Translations under genes and position numbers: made by a program
Part shown: positions 9,253 to 17,304 of the stretch, piece by piece
Layout: every line of letters starts with the position of its first letter
Position numbering within the stretch: position 1 is the stretch's first letter
The notes under the pieces: generated by a model
The model's database searches: none
What the model saw: the letters and a program-made list of their open reading frames with translations, nothing else
Told to the model about the DNA's origin: nothing
NCBI GenBank assembly: GCA_015055625.1
Contig: SVHU01000027.1
Coordinates: 1 to 32,936, forward strand
DNA: 32,936 nucleotides
Source: Clostridiales bacterium
GTDB lineage: Bacteria; Bacillota; Clostridia; Christensenellales; Pumilibacteraceae
Direction of reading: 5' to 3'

Positions 9253-9492
9253 ATGAGATTAGATAAATTTTTAAAAGTATCGAGAATACTTAAGCGCAGA
9301 ACGCTTGCAAACGAGGCTTGCGATTCGGGCAAAGTTTACGTTAACGACCGCCTGTCAAAGCCTGGACACAAGCTAAAAATCGGAGATATTGTGAAGGTAG
9401 AATTTGTGTCAGGAACGCTTACTTTCAAAGTGCTTGCGCTAAACGAAAAAGCAAGGAAAGAGGAGGCGGATTCTTTGTATGAAATACTCTGA
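9253..9492 (+). CDS. rqcP: S4-domain RNA-binding protein, RqcP type
   Basis: 79 residues consisting of one S4 domain (MRLDKFLKVSRILKRRTLANEAC..GKVYVN..KPGHKLKIGDIVKVEF). The length and sequence match the YabO/RqcP group, which works with RqcH in adding alanine tails to stalled nascent chains on 50S subunits. The strong AAGGAGAG site supports the start. Its last 14 bases overlap the start of ispDF. The related Hsp15 (HslR) is the main alternative, but is longer. Confidence 0.88.
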   Translation: MRLDKFLKVSRILKRRTLANEACDSGKVYVNDRLSKPGHKLKIGDIVKVEFVSGTLTFKVLALNEKARKEEADSLYEIL

Positions 9493-10567
9493 CGTAACTG
9501 CTATAATTTTGTGCGCAGGAAGCGGAACAAGAGCAAAGCTTGGGTATAACAAAATGTTCTTTACTCTAGATAGCGGAAAGACCGTACTAGACACTGCTTT
9601 ATCCGCTTTTAAGGATTTTGAAAATATTATTTTAGTAATCAATAAAGAGGACGAAGAGCGCTTCGCTTCGCTCAATTTACCACTAGTTTACGGTGGAAGC
9701 TCAAGAAGCGAAAGCGTTATAAATGCCTTAGGAAAAGTTAGCACGCCTTACGTCCTAATTCACGACGGCGCTCGTCCGTTTGTAACAAGCGAAATTATAG
9801 AAGACAGCGTAAAAAATGCAAAATTATATGGATCAGGAGTGTGCGCTGTAACTGAAACCAACTCGCTAAAAGTGCGCGAAAACGGTAATACGTATGCTGT
9901 AAATCGCGACAATTACTATATTATTCAAACGCCTCAAACCTTTGATACACAAAAGTTAAAACACGCGTATTCACTAAACACGTTCGCCACAGACGATAGT
10001 GAAATTTTTGAAAAAGCAGGTTATAAAGTAACGCTAAGTATGGGCGATTATGCCAATAAAAAACTCACCTCGCCCTCTGATTTTGCTCCATCGTCTTTTA
10101 AGATTGGACACGGTTTTGATGTTCATCAGCTGGTAGAAAACCGAAAGCTAATATTGGGCGGAATTGAAATTCCTCACGATAAAGGCTTGCTAGGACACAG
10201 CGATGCGGATGCGCTTATTCATGCAATTATGGACGCACTACTCTCTGCTTCTTGCAAGCGTGATATCGGTTGTCTTTTCCCCGACAGCGACAACTCTTTT
10301 AAGGATATTGATTCTAAGGTTTTACTCAAAAAAGTTATGCAAGAAATAAAGCCTTATACCCCTGTAAATATTTCTGCAGTTATAATGGCTCAAAAGCCTA
10401 AAATGGCTCCTCATATCGACAAAATGCGAGCTACTCTTGCTTCTATTATGGAGCTAAACATCGAGGATATTAACATATCGGCAACTACAACCGAAAAGCT
10501 TGGAATAGTAGGCGAAGAAAAGGGTATTGCTTGCTCTGCCGTAGCATTACTTTGCAAACAAGTATAA
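9479..10567 (+). CDS. ispDF: IspDF: bifunctional MEP cytidylyltransferase / MECDP synthase
   Basis: 362 residues with two enzymes of the MEP isoprenoid pathway. Residues 1-200 are IspD: LCAGSGTRAKLGYNK gives the CTP-binding loop with R18 and K25, and LIHDGARPFVT is the family hallmark. Residues 207-361 are IspF: HGFDVH and GHSDADALIHAIMDALL give the zinc ligands D214, H216 and H248. The middle enzyme of the pathway (IspE) is not nearby. Translation is probably coupled to rqcP, with which it shares 14 bases; AGGAGG at 9461-9466 is its likely RBS. Both halves look intact. Confidence 0.95.
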   Translation: MKYSDVTAIILCAGSGTRAKLGYNKMFFTLDSGKTVLDTALSAFKDFENIILVINKEDEERFASLNLPLVYGGSSRSESVINALGKVSTPYVLIHDGARPFVTSEIIEDSVKNAKLYGSGVCAVTETNSLKVRENGNTYAVNRDNYYIIQTPQTFDTQKLKHAYSLNTFATDDSEIFEKAGYKVTLSMGDYANKKLTSPSDFAPSSFKIGHGFDVHQLVENRKLILGGIEIPHDKGLLGHSDADALIHAIMDALLSASCKRDIGCLFPDSDNSFKDIDSKVLLKKVMQEIKPYTPVNISAVIMAQKPKMAPHIDKMRATLASIMELNIEDINISATTTEKLGIVGEEKGIACSAVALLCKQV

Positions 10568-10575
10568 AGAAAGAA

Positions 10576-10609
10576 GGAAGGACTAAATTAAAAAGTTCTT
10601 CCTTTTTTT
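10576..10609 (+). terminator. Terminator after ispDF
   Basis: GGAAGGACT pairs with AGTTCTTCC (one G-T pair) around a 9-base loop, followed by seven T. Confidence 0.85.
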
Positions 10610-10654
10610 CTTTACGTTTTATTTATTGTTGTGATAGCGTATTTTTACTGACTT

Positions 10655-11884
10655 TTACTTAAATGCCACTTTTACTTGTACTTTAGGTTCTGATAACTGA
10701 AATACGTCGCTATGCTTTTGCATCTTTACAAACCTAGAATTATGAAAACGAGAAAACTCAGTATTTACCGCAAAAATATCCGCATTTACCGTTTTTGCGT
10801 GATTATATGCTGACAACACGTTCGCCTTTATCTTTTCTTCAAACGCTTTTATAAGGGGATTTATAATATCCTCTTCTTCTTTTCCGTTTTTTTGCCACGC
10901 TCTTATTATTTTGTGTTGATCCTGAAACTGTAAAGTTACTTCTATTTTAATTTCGAAAACAGGCGTGTCGCTGTCAAAATACGTTTTGTGCTTAAAATTA
11001 GACGAATAAACCCAACAATCTATTCTTCCAAGGTTAAATCCACTCGCGGAAAAATTTTCAAGAACAATAAGACCTTTATCTGCTTCATTTGTTGCAAGAT
11101 TAAAGCCTAAAGTTTGCGCATCGGTAAGTTCGCCCGTCTTTCGTCCGTTTTTATAAATTACCGCGGTATTAAGAGAACTTACTGCCGAACGTTTACTGTC
11201 GCTATCCCCTCCGCTTTGTTTGCTCTCTCCCCCGCCTGAACTTTCGCCATTATTTGACTTTTTTTGTTCACTTGCTTTTACTGACGGAAGCACGGATGAG
11301 CGCGAAATTGAATGTGATTCTGACAAAAATTCCAACAACGTTCTTGTTGCTATACGCGCAGTTTTATCGTTAAACTCCACAACTGACGAAAGTATTTCGG
11401 CTGTACTGGGATTTTGAGAGGATGCAAACTCTAATAAATCCACAGCCTTACTCGACGTAGTGTGAATAAGGTACGCGCCTGGGCTAATGTATGCTGACGA
11501 AAGTAAGAACTCTAAGTGCGGTAAGATATCAACATTATCCGTGCTATCGCCCAAAACTACTAGTCCGCAAAGACCTAGCTCGGATTGCTTTCCATACTGC
11601 TCGCTAATATTCTCTATACACTCGGCAAGAGAGGGCGCGGTATTAGTTACCGTTACTGATTTTACTTGCGCGGTATCTCCTGTTGAGGGAAGTACTGCAA
11701 TTCCCGAAAACTCCACTTCACCCTCCTCTGTTACGTCTATCCCTATCGCGGTAATAAGCAACCGCGTTTGAATTTGCGGATCGCGGTTAAGCACGGACGG
11801 AAAGAAAAACAGCGCGCAAAAGAAGAGTAAAAACAAGCCTATTAAAATCCTATTAAGCCATACTTTTTTCGCTAGTTTTTTCAA
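10655..11884 (-). CDS. Spore germination protein, GerAC/GerKC family
   Basis: 409 residues, C subunit of a GerA-type nutrient-germinant receptor in the inner spore membrane. It begins with TTG, supported by GAGGAGG six bases upstream, and overlaps the end of gerB by 32 bases. Residues 12-32 form a hydrophobic segment, followed by NRDPQIQTRLLITAIGID, typical of this family. Members are usually lipoproteins, but the only cysteine in the hydrophobic stretch (C23, in LFFCALF) does not sit in a lipobox, so it may be held by an uncleaved membrane helix. Residues about 205-235 form a Ser/Gly/Lys-rich linker between the two folded regions. Last gene of the operon. Confidence 0.9.
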   Translation of the reverse strand: MKKLAKKVWLNRILIGLFLLFFCALFFFPSVLNRDPQIQTRLLITAIGIDVTEEGEVEFSGIAVLPSTGDTAQVKSVTVTNTAPSLAECIENISEQYGKQSELGLCGLVVLGDSTDNVDILPHLEFLLSSAYISPGAYLIHTTSSKAVDLLEFASSQNPSTAEILSSVVEFNDKTARIATRTLLEFLSESHSISRSSVLPSVKASEQKKSNNGESSGGGESKQSGGDSDSKRSAVSSLNTAVIYKNGRKTGELTDAQTLGFNLATNEADKGLIVLENFSASGFNLGRIDCWVYSSNFKHKTYFDSDTPVFEIKIEVTLQFQDQHKIIRAWQKNGKEEEDIINPLIKAFEEKIKANVLSAYNHAKTVNADIFAVNTEFSRFHNSRFVKMQKHSDVFQLSEPKVQVKVAFK

Positions 11885-12998
11885 GTTTTTCCTCCTCTGT
11901 TTTATCTGTATTTTCCGCTTTTTTATACTTTAACCTCACCAATAAAAACACGGCAAAAGGCAATAAAAATTCTGCTGGTACAAAGACAAATCTTAGCACG
12001 GAGGTGCAAATTTGGTACATTGCATTTTCATTCCTAAACACAAAGGTCGTGAGGATGTAAACAACTAAAGATACTATGATTGGTACGACATATTGCGACT
12101 TTTTTGACACTACGTACTGCACATTTTGCGACAAAGTGTAAAAATTCAACATTATTTTCACAACAACTGCGAGCATCCAAAAGCAGTATATAATATAGTC
12201 AAAACGTCCGTAATCGTGCGAACCAAGCGAGTATTGCGTCATACTCGACACGTTGTGACCATAATCAATAAGATCGGTAATATCTGCGTAAGTTGCAAAC
12301 ATGATAAGCGAAAAAACAAACACGAAAATAATTGATAAAAACCGAAAAAGCATTGTCTTTAATATTACTCTTTTACTTAGCTTTACCCTTCCCAAGCATA
12401 CTAGTAACAACGATACGTCACCAAACCAAATAGGAAAGGTTTGTACCCCCTCTACTACACTATTTATACCATTTGAAAAAAGCGGTAAAATATTTGATAT
12501 CGGCACTTTTGCGGTAAGTAATAGCGATAGCACCACTGTGCTTATTAGTATTAACGGTGCAAACAGCTCGGACACTCTTCCTAGCACCGATAACGGCTTT
12601 GTTGCAAAACCTATACACAGAGCAAGAAGCGGAATAATCATTATACTCCACGATATACGTTCGTAAACGCTTACCGAAAAGAACACCTTTACTTCACTTA
12701 GCATAAGCAAAAGTTTTAGTAGTAAAAACAGCGTAAAGTACACTACCACAATTTTAGCAACAATTTTACCAAGCGAGTTTGACAGTATTTCATAAAACGT
12801 TTTATCTGGATTACGTTTTAACGTTAAAGACAAAAACAGCACGTTTACAAGCTCTATTATAAGATAAAACGCCATTACTACAATGCTATCTCTTCCGCTC
12901 ACTTTTAACATAAGGGCAGGGAGCATAAACATCTTTATTGCCATTCCGCAAATAAAAGCAAAAAGGGCGAACTGAGTAGACGAAATTTGTTTTTGCAT
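11853..12998 (-). CDS. Spore germination protein, GerAB/GerKB family
   Basis: 381 residues, an integral membrane protein of the APC-transporter fold with about ten hydrophobic helices (for example residues 10-32, 40-60, 85-105, 115-130, 145-165). In GerA-type receptors this subunit binds the germinant. The start codon overlaps the stop of gerA (TAATG). The final 25 residues are a charged Lys/Glu tail (KKAENTDKTEEEKLEKTSEK). Confidence 0.92.
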   Translation of the reverse strand: MQKQISSTQFALFAFICGMAIKMFMLPALMLKVSGRDSIVVMAFYLIIELVNVLFLSLTLKRNPDKTFYEILSNSLGKIVAKIVVVYFTLFLLLKLLLMLSEVKVFFSVSVYERISWSIMIIPLLALCIGFATKPLSVLGRVSELFAPLILISTVVLSLLLTAKVPISNILPLFSNGINSVVEGVQTFPIWFGDVSLLLVCLGRVKLSKRVILKTMLFRFLSIIFVFVFSLIMFATYADITDLIDYGHNVSSMTQYSLGSHDYGRFDYIIYCFWMLAVVVKIMLNFYTLSQNVQYVVSKKSQYVVPIIVSLVVYILTTFVFRNENAMYQICTSVLRFVFVPAEFLLPFAVFLLVRLKYKKAENTDKTEEEKLEKTSEKSMA

Positions 12999-14410
12999 TA
13001 CTTTTGCCTCCTATCGTTCACGTTAGGCAAAGACGACGGTCTATGCTTCATTCTTGGAAGAGAAACTCTTGCGATAGAATCTTTCATATCGTCTAAGTTT
13101 AGTGGGGCAAACGGTGCTAAATAGGGCGTACCAAACGAATCGATTGAAGTTAGGTATAATGCGATAAAAGTTGCCCCGCATATAATAAGATACAGTCCGC
13201 CCGCTCCGCCTAAAAGAGTGAAGACAATACGTAAAATACTCATTGTTCCCACCTGATTGGGCACGGTATATAACGATAGCGAAGATAACGCTACAATCAT
13301 TACCGCAGGCGACGAAATAATTCCAGCCTTTACTGCTGTTTCGCCCAGCACTAGCGCACCAACTATCGACATTGCCATGCCCACCGCTCGTGGCGTTCGT
13401 ATTCCTGCCTCTCTGATAAGTTCAAACAATAGAATTACGAACACAGTTTCAGACAACGGTTTGAACGGTATTCCACTCACCGATGACATTAACGTAAGCA
13501 CAAACCGCATAGGAATTATGTTGTAATGAAAAATTTGCAACGCCACGTAAAGACCGGGCAAAAATATTGCGGTCATCACTCCCAAAAATCTCACTATTCT
13601 CAAAAACGTAGAAAATGCTGAGCGCTGATAATAATCTTCTCCACTTTGAAAATCTTCTATAAGCAAAAACGGAAAGGTAAGCACCATGGGCGAACCATCC
13701 ACTATTACCGCAACCCTACCCTCCAGCATTTTAGCGCACACAACGTCAGGCTTTTCACTGACTGCAGACTGAGAAAAAACGGACATCGGTCGCTCTTCTA
13801 TAAAAGCGCGCACGTAGTTGCTATCTATAATTCCATCAATATCTATCCCCTTTATTCTTTCTCTTATTTTTTTTACAACCTTACTATCCGCAATATTAGA
13901 CAAATATACAATAGCCACACACGTTCCACTCTCTCTTCCAACCCTAAACTTTTCTATTGCAAGATTTGTTGTGCGTAGTCTGCGTTCTATAAGCGTAAGG
14001 TTAGTCTTTACGTCCTCTACAAACCCTTCTCTTGGTCCTAGCATAACGTTGGATGTGGGAGGTTCAGAAATTGCTCGTTTATCATACTTTCTAGTGTTTG
14101 CAATCACGAACCCTTTCACTCCGTCAATAATAACAACCGTATCCCCATTCAAAATTCCATCCAAAGCTTTTTGTTGACTATTCGCAATTTCACTTTCGGC
14201 AATTACTACAAACCGCGTCAAAAACTCATCCACGTTTTCCACCTTTCCTTTCGTGCTTTCGATGGTCTTTAGCAACTGCTGAATAATGAGCGTGTCGGTA
14301 AGGTCGGGATTATAAAGCATTACTCCGCGTAGTTTTTCTCCGCTAAACTCGCGTCTTACGATAAGATCGGGAGTTGTAAATTTTTCCAATAAAATATCCG
14401 CTCTCTTCAT
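12998..14410 (-). CDS. Spore germination protein, GerAA/GerKA family
   Basis: 470 residues, A subunit of the receptor. The soluble N-terminal part ends with the family motif GPREGFVEDVKTNLTLIERRL (residues 125-145), and the C-terminal part holds membrane helices with the conserved ELIREAGIRTPRAVGMAMSIVGALVLGETAV block. First gene of the gerA-gerB-gerC operon. The start lies 40 bases after the stop of the upstream AraC gene, with a CCTACGGGT stretch in front and no clear AGGAG. Such operons are usually read by the forespore sigma factor G; I found no convincing site for it in the short gap. Confidence 0.94.
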   Translation of the reverse strand: MKRADILLEKFTTPDLIVRREFSGEKLRGVMLYNPDLTDTLIIQQLLKTIESTKGKVENVDEFLTRFVVIAESEIANSQQKALDGILNGDTVVIIDGVKGFVIANTRKYDKRAISEPPTSNVMLGPREGFVEDVKTNLTLIERRLRTTNLAIEKFRVGRESGTCVAIVYLSNIADSKVVKKIRERIKGIDIDGIIDSNYVRAFIEERPMSVFSQSAVSEKPDVVCAKMLEGRVAVIVDGSPMVLTFPFLLIEDFQSGEDYYQRSAFSTFLRIVRFLGVMTAIFLPGLYVALQIFHYNIIPMRFVLTLMSSVSGIPFKPLSETVFVILLFELIREAGIRTPRAVGMAMSIVGALVLGETAVKAGIISSPAVMIVALSSLSLYTVPNQVGTMSILRIVFTLLGGAGGLYLIICGATFIALYLTSIDSFGTPYLAPFAPLNLDDMKDSIARVSLPRMKHRPSSLPNVNDRRQK

Positions 14411-14449
14411 ACCCGTAGGATATGTAAAGAACGGATTTTAATTCATTTT

Positions 14450-15202
14450 TCACTTAATGTTCTTACTTCTTACCGCGCCCGGCGGATGTCCGTAAGCTTT
14501 TATGAACGCCTTGTAAAACACCGAAAAATCGGAAAAACCTACTGAAAACGCGATTTCTTCCTCACTTCTTGTGGTATCTGTCAGTAATCGTCTTGCCTCT
14601 TCTAATCTTAAGTTTGTAAGATGTTTGTGCGGAGTAAGCCCGTATTCTTTCTTAAAAACCGATATTAGGTAATTTGTGGAAATATAGAGTTTTTTTGCAA
14701 TATCTTTAAGCCCTGTTTTATCCCTGTACGTCTTGTTTACCTCGTCCATAATATTTTTAGCAAGCGGATTTTTACTCGTTTTGTTATATTTGTTAAGCTC
14801 GTCCAAAATTCTGTAAAACACAAGCGTTTTTTCCATTTGCGTAGCGTTAGAACGAATTAGCGTATCTAGCTTATCACACAGCGGAAGCACGGTTTCTTCA
14901 TTCCACTTTCCCCTGATTTCCATATCGCCACTACTTGCAAAATCACCGCAAAAATGCACGTAATAATACTTAGGGCTATCCGTTTCCACGTCGCCACGCT
15001 GAACAAGCCCTGCGCGCTGTATATAATACTCGCCCCCTTTTACGTAAACAGGCTCGCCGTTTTCCGAAAACGCAAGCACGCCCTCGTATACCAAAAGCAG
15101 TACGCTTTGTTCGCATACTCTGTTTACATACCTTTCGCCCTTGTAAAAATAGCGGTGAGAACCGGTGCAAAACGATATTGGATTGTCAAGTGAAAGCTTC
15201 AT
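14450..15202 (-). CDS. AraC-family transcriptional regulator, probably leaderless
   Basis: 250 residues from the start chosen here (MKLSLDNPISF). A longer frame begins at 15259, but its first 19 codons contain the promoter, and no ribosome binding site precedes it. With the start at 15202 the -10 box ends only six bases before the ATG, so the mRNA would be leaderless. Residues about 10-110 form the cupin-type sensor domain; the C-terminal 100 residues carry the double helix-turn-helix with GFSDFSVFYKAFIKAYGHPPGA. It is divergent from the GH127 gene, with the two -35 boxes only 21 bases apart, and is the obvious regulator of it. Confidence 0.88.
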   Translation of the reverse strand: MKLSLDNPISFCTGSHRYFYKGERYVNRVCEQSVLLLVYEGVLAFSENGEPVYVKGGEYYIQRAGLVQRGDVETDSPKYYYVHFCGDFASSGDMEIRGKWNEETVLPLCDKLDTLIRSNATQMEKTLVFYRILDELNKYNKTSKNPLAKNIMDEVNKTYRDKTGLKDIAKKLYISTNYLISVFKKEYGLTPHKHLTNLRLEEARRLLTDTTRSEEEIAFSVGFSDFSVFYKAFIKAYGHPPGAVRSKNIK

Positions 15203-15208
15203 TACTCT

Positions 15209-15237
15209 ATTATACATATATTGTGTGATTTTTGCAA
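15209..15237 (-). promoter_or_regulatory. Promoter of the second AraC gene
   Basis: TTGCAA (15237-15232), 17-base spacer, TATAAT (15214-15209) on the minus strand, ending six bases before the ATG at 15202. Confidence 0.65.
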
Positions 15238-15258
15238 GGTTTTTTTTGATTTTTTCCA

Positions 15259-15287
15259 TTGAAATTTTATTATCATGAGTTTATAAT
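15259..15287 (+). promoter_or_regulatory. Promoter of the GH127 gene
   Basis: TTGAAA (15259-15264), 17-base spacer, TATAAT (15282-15287). It shows that the TTG at 15259 cannot be the start of translation. Confidence 0.75.
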
Positions 15288-15321
15288 ATATGTATCTAAA
15301 AAACTAACCAGGAGAAAAACC

Positions 15322-17148
15322 ATGTCTAAAATTTTCACTCCGTTTACAACAAACGAAATAAAGCCACACGGTTGGCTTTTGGATCAGCTTAAAATTCAGG
15401 CAAACAGCTTATCGGGCAACCTCGACAAAATGTGGCCCGACGTAAGAGATAGTAGCTGGATTGGCGGTAACAAGGACGGCTGGGAAAGAGTTCCCTATTG
15501 GCTGGACGGATTTATTCCGCTTGCTTACCTTCTTGACGACGATGATATGAAAGCTAGAGCGCAAAAATATATTGACGCGATTATTGCAGGACAGAAGGAA
15601 GACGGCTGGATTTGCCCATGCTCTGACGAACAGCGCAAAGGCTATGATATGTGGGCGCTTTTCCTACTATTGAAAGTGCTTATAGTTTACTATGATAGCA
15701 CGAAAGACGAGAGAATTGAAGAGGTTGTGTATAGAGCACTCAAACAGTTCTCTGGCTTTAATAACCACCAAACCATATTTAACTGGGGACACGCTAGATG
15801 GTATGAATGTGTTATTTCTATCGCATGGATTTATGCTCGCCGTCCCGAAGAGTGGATGCTCTCTCTTGCTTATAACCTGGAAGCCGGCGGAATGGATCAC
15901 GCGAAAGTACTTGACTATCTTAAAAAGCCTGCAACCGAGTGGACATTCCAAAAGCACGTTGTAAACCTTGCAATGTACCTTAAAGCGGACGCTGTTATGA
16001 GCATGCTTGACAACAGAAATCCCGAACAAAAAGCAGACAAGTTCCTTAAGTTTTTGCAAAAATATCACGGCAACGTTAACGAATATTTCAACGGCGACGA
16101 ATGTTTGCCCGGACCCTCTCCCATAAAAGGAACCGAGCTATGCGGTGTTGCGGAAGCTATGTATTCGTACGAGGTTATAGCCTCTATGACTAAATCCACT
16201 ATCTGGATGGACAGATGCGAACGCCTTGCGTTTAATGCTTTCCCTGCAACCGTTAGTGAAGACATGTGGACGCATCAATACGATCAGATGAGCAATCAGC
16301 CTTTCTGCGTGGGCAACGGCGACAAGTCGCATTTCTGCACAAACGGACCAGAGTCGCACATCTTTGGACTTGAACCTAACTTTGGATGCTGTACGGCAAA
16401 CTTCAACCAAGCATTCCCCAAGTTTGCGCTTTCTACCTATATGAAAGCAAACGACGGAATTGCAGTAACTTCGCTCGCTCCATCCTCTCTTTCTACCACT
16501 ATAAACGGTAGTAATGTTACGATAATCACGGATACGTTATATCCTTTCCGCGACAAAATCAGTATAAACGTAGCTTGCGACAAACCAACTCTCTTCACGC
16601 TTTATATCCGTATTCCCTCATTTGTTAAGGGAGCTAAGGTGAACGGTATAAACGTAAAAGTGGGCGAATACTACGCGCTTATAAAAGAATTTGGAAACGA
16701 AACTGTTGAGATTGAACTTGACTTTGAAACCAAGCTTGTAAAGCGCGGTAAGATGTACGCAATCGTCAGAGGACCTCTTACTTACACTCTTCCCGTAAAG
16801 GAAAGATGGGAAATGCGCGAGTATGAAAGAAATGGCGTTGAAAGAAAGTTCCCCTACTGTGATTACTACATTTATCCCGAATCCGAATGGCAGTACGGAA
16901 TTGCATCTACCGATTTTGAGTACGTAGAAAACGACGAATACAAATGCGCGTTCTCCACTTCTTATCCCCTTTGCGGAATTAAGGTAAAAGTACAAAAAAT
17001 CAATTGGGGCTTGCTTGACGGATTTGAATACGTTCCTGCTCCCCTTCCCAAAAGCGTAAAACCGATAGGCGACGTTGAAGAAATAACTTTCGTTCCATAC
17101 GCTTGCGCAAAACTGCGTATGACAGAGCTTCCGCTCCTTAAAAAATAA
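15322..17148 (+). CDS. GH127-family beta-L-arabinofuranosidase
   Basis: 608 residues from the ATG at 15322, which follows AGGAG; an upstream in-frame TTG lies within the promoter. The protein belongs to the former DUF1680 group that includes HypBA1, which releases beta-linked L-arabinofuranose. The zinc/thiolate active site is complete: E272 and C274 in GTELCGVAE, and the cysteine pair C356/C357 in NFGCCTANFNQ, one of which is the nucleophile. Residues 20-370 form the alpha/alpha barrel and the rest the beta-sandwich domains (ending near FVPYACAKLRM). No signal peptide. Divergent from the AraC gene and followed by its own terminator, so it is monocistronic. GH146 has a similar site and is the nearest alternative. 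Confidence 0.92.
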   Translation: MSKIFTPFTTNEIKPHGWLLDQLKIQANSLSGNLDKMWPDVRDSSWIGGNKDGWERVPYWLDGFIPLAYLLDDDDMKARAQKYIDAIIAGQKEDGWICPCSDEQRKGYDMWALFLLLKVLIVYYDSTKDERIEEVVYRALKQFSGFNNHQTIFNWGHARWYECVISIAWIYARRPEEWMLSLAYNLEAGGMDHAKVLDYLKKPATEWTFQKHVVNLAMYLKADAVMSMLDNRNPEQKADKFLKFLQKYHGNVNEYFNGDECLPGPSPIKGTELCGVAEAMYSYEVIASMTKSTIWMDRCERLAFNAFPATVSEDMWTHQYDQMSNQPFCVGNGDKSHFCTNGPESHIFGLEPNFGCCTANFNQAFPKFALSTYMKANDGIAVTSLAPSSLSTTINGSNVTIITDTLYPFRDKISINVACDKPTLFTLYIRIPSFVKGAKVNGINVKVGEYYALIKEFGNETVEIELDFETKLVKRGKMYAIVRGPLTYTLPVKERWEMREYERNGVERKFPYCDYYIYPESEWQYGIASTDFEYVENDEYKCAFSTSYPLCGIKVKVQKINWGLLDGFEYVPAPLPKSVKPIGDVEEITFVPYACAKLRMTELPLLKK

Positions 17149-17160
17149 AATTATTTTATC

Positions 17161-17195
17161 ATTCACCGTTTGAAACTTTCAGACGGTGAATTTTT
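17161..17195 (+). terminator. Terminator after GH127
   Basis: ATTCACCGT and ACGGTGAAT form a perfect 9-base stem with a 13-base loop, followed by TTTTT. Confidence 0.85.
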
Positions 17196-17247
17196 ATATA
17201 TTAAAACTGTAACAATTAAAAACTTCAGTTTTTATCCTTTATTTTTG

Positions 17248-17276
17248 TTGATTTTTTAACGCAGTTGGTATATAAT
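17248..17276 (+). promoter_or_regulatory. Promoter of the SulP transporter
   Basis: TTGATT (17248-17253), 17-base spacer, TATAAT (17271-17276). The ATG at 17275 lies within the -10 box and so cannot be used. Confidence 0.7.
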
Positions 17277-17304
17277 GTTTGCGCTATTTAAGGAGTGTTT
17301 TACT

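Noticed and set aside
14411-14449. Possible forespore sigma-G promoter before gerA
   Set aside because: Only loose matches to both boxes at poor spacing could be found in the short gap.
15259-15321. Upstream TTG start of the GH127 frame, adding 21 residues
   Set aside because: The TTG is the -35 box of a consensus promoter; the ATG at 15322 has AGGAG.
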